DNA from: Desulfuromusa sp.
GTDB lineage: Bacteria > Desulfobacterota > Desulfuromonadia > Desulfuromonadales > Geopsychrobacteraceae
DNA: 14,147 bases
NCBI GenBank assembly: GCA_021647765.1
Contig: JAKIUD010000076.1
Location: 1 to 14,147 of the forward strand
Reading direction: 5' to 3'
Positions 13,490 to 14,147 of this stretch are shown here, one piece after another (position 1 is the stretch's first letter; each line of letters opens with the position of its first letter). Both the position numbers and the translations under genes were made by a program. The notes beneath the pieces are model-generated. The model did not search any database. It saw nothing but the letters and a program-made list of their open reading frames with translations, and was not told the origin of the DNA.

Positions 13490-13864
13490 ATGAGTGACAA
13501 ACAGATGACAACCAGCAAGAATGAGTCGATAGATCATGTAGAAAAAGTTCAGTCGATGCTCAAGTTGACCCCCGCGGTTGATATTTATGAAACCCCTGAA
13601 GAACTTGTTTTGCTGGCGGATTTGCCGGGAATTGGAGAATCGTCACTTAAAATCGAGGTTTCTCGTGGGGTGTTAACGCTGGAAGGTGAAATCCAGGATA
13701 CAGATACTGAGACACAGCGCAGTTACTATCGTCAGTTTACACTTTCCGAACGGATTGATGCTGATTCAGGAAAAGCGACAATGAAAGATGGTGTCCTGAC
13801 CCTGCGGTTGCCGAAAAATGAGGAGGCCAAACCGAAGAAAATTGCGGTTAAAACATTTCACTGA
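13490..13864 (+). CDS. Hsp20/alpha-crystallin family small heat-shock protein (second of pair)
   Basis: This 124-residue protein has an alpha-crystallin domain from about residue 27 (LTPAVDIYETPEELVLLADL) through DGVLTLRLPK, after a polar N-terminal arm unlike the hydrophobic arm of its neighbour. Paired small heat-shock proteins with different arms can form mixed oligomers with divided labour, as IbpA and IbpB do in E. coli; whether these two do so is inference. The start is ATG 13490 with AAAGGAGAG in front. There is no separate promoter in the 52-bp gap, so it is read from the sigma-54 promoter at 12932. A strong hairpin terminator begins 12 nt after the stop. Confidence 0.92.
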   Translation: MSDKQMTTSKNESIDHVEKVQSMLKLTPAVDIYETPEELVLLADLPGIGESSLKIEVSRGVLTLEGEIQDTDTETQRSYYRQFTLSERIDADSGKATMKDGVLTLRLPKNEEAKPKKIAVKTFH

Positions 13865-13876
13865 TAACAGCACGGT

Positions 13877-13918
13877 GCAGAAAAAAGCCAGGGTATTTCT
13901 CCCCTGGTTTTTTTCTGC
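13877..13918. terminator. Bidirectional rho-independent terminator after the Hsp20 operon
   Basis: GCAGAAAAAAGCCAGGG (13877-13893) pairs with CCCTGG plus TTTTTTTCTGC (13902-13918), giving a 17-bp stem with one G-T wobble and an 8-nt loop. The CCAGGG/CCCTGG core is flanked by an A run on one side and a T run on the other, so it can stop transcription from either direction. Confidence 0.88.
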
Positions 13919-13947
13919 CAAACAATATTTTTGCGGTATAATCTATA

Positions 13948-14088
13948 TGCAGTAATGACAAAAACAACGGCTGACCCCGAATGGGGGCTGTCTCAGGCTT
14001 TTGCGGTGCGAACCACCGCAGTTCTTCGTAGCTCGTAAACTTCGGGACAGCCCCCGATGGGTCTGGGGACAGTCCCAAGTTTACTGCA
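13948..14088. repeat. Nested inverted-repeat element (REP-like or IS end)
   Basis: Four sets of inverted repeats nest in 141 bp. The outermost is TGCAGTAA (13948-13955) with TTACTGCA (14081-14088). GGGGGCTGTC (13983-13992) pairs with GACAGCCCCC (14046-14055). Inside it TGCGGTG (14002-14008) pairs with CACCGCA (14014-14020). GTAAACTT (14035-14042) can instead pair with AAGTTTAC (14077-14084), and GGGAC-A-GTCCC (14066-14076) is itself palindromic. Alternative folds therefore compete. Such elements often flank REP-associated transposases, but this is unproven here. Confidence 0.6.
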
Positions 14089-14113
14089 ATACCCCTAAAA
14101 CTATCACCATTCC

Positions 14114-14147
14114 ATGGCTAAGCAAAAATTTCGACCTACAAGGCTCA
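14114..14147 (+). CDS. Possible start of a gene running off the window
   Basis: ATG 14114 opens a frame reading MAKQKFRPTRL to the window end. No clear ribosome site precedes it, and only 11 residues are visible, so the product cannot be named. Its position just after the nested inverted repeats would suit a transposase of a small mobile element. Confidence 0.25.
   Translation, partial: MAKQKFRPTRL

Overview
The window looks like chromosome of a deltaproteobacterium of the Desulfuromonadia type (Geobacter, Desulfuromonas or Pelobacter relatives). This is inferred from gene content: a tungsten/molybdenum aldehyde ferredoxin oxidoreductase homologue, a sigma-54 activator, a PilZ protein, tandem Hsp20 genes and mid-range GC. 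No rRNA, tRNA or CRISPR array was found.

Positions 1-3580 look decayed. A minus-strand PD-(D/E)XK nuclease (165-1370) resembles only the C-terminal part of a larger AddB-like protein. It ends inside a 29-bp tandem repeat (1356-1416). Each repeat copy reads as a sigma-70 promoter for the divergent DUF4143 ATPase (1423-2541), and the proximal copy predicts a leaderless message. Next come an IS3-type OrfA stub, the tail of a second transposase on the opposite strand, and an ammonium transporter gene that has lost its 5' half.

Positions 3580-5563 (minus) hold a sulfur amino-acid pair: an O-acetylhomoserine sulfhydrylase-type PLP enzyme followed 4 bp later by a LysE/RhtB-type exporter.

Positions 5646-7583 hold an ECF sigma factor module. 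The sigma factor and an overlapping membrane protein (candidate anti-sigma) run on the minus strand. A secreted, His-rich DUF6448 protein runs divergently. Both transcription units carry the same motif, CTGTCACA-N16-CGTT, with identical spacing. This suggests one ECF regulon controlling itself and its exported effector. Possible metal ligands in both the membrane protein and the effector suggest a metal or redox signal.

Positions 7943-10401 (minus) carry an orphan AOR-family oxidoreductase with unusual cysteine spacing, and a single-domain response regulator with two Cys-Pro motifs in an enlarged loop. A 31-residue single-span membrane peptide follows on the plus strand at 10568.

Positions 10801-13864 (plus) form a regulatory cassette: a PilZ protein, a PAS-like/AAA+/Fis sigma-54 activator, then about 445 bp holding palindromic candidate activator sites, a perfect 14-bp AT-rich hairpin and a good -24/-12 promoter. 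That promoter drives two different Hsp20 chaperones, which end at a strong bidirectional terminator. The simplest reading is that the activator turns on the adjacent chaperones, with PilZ a possible c-di-GMP input. The window closes with a nested inverted-repeat element (13948-14088) and perhaps the start of another gene at 14114.
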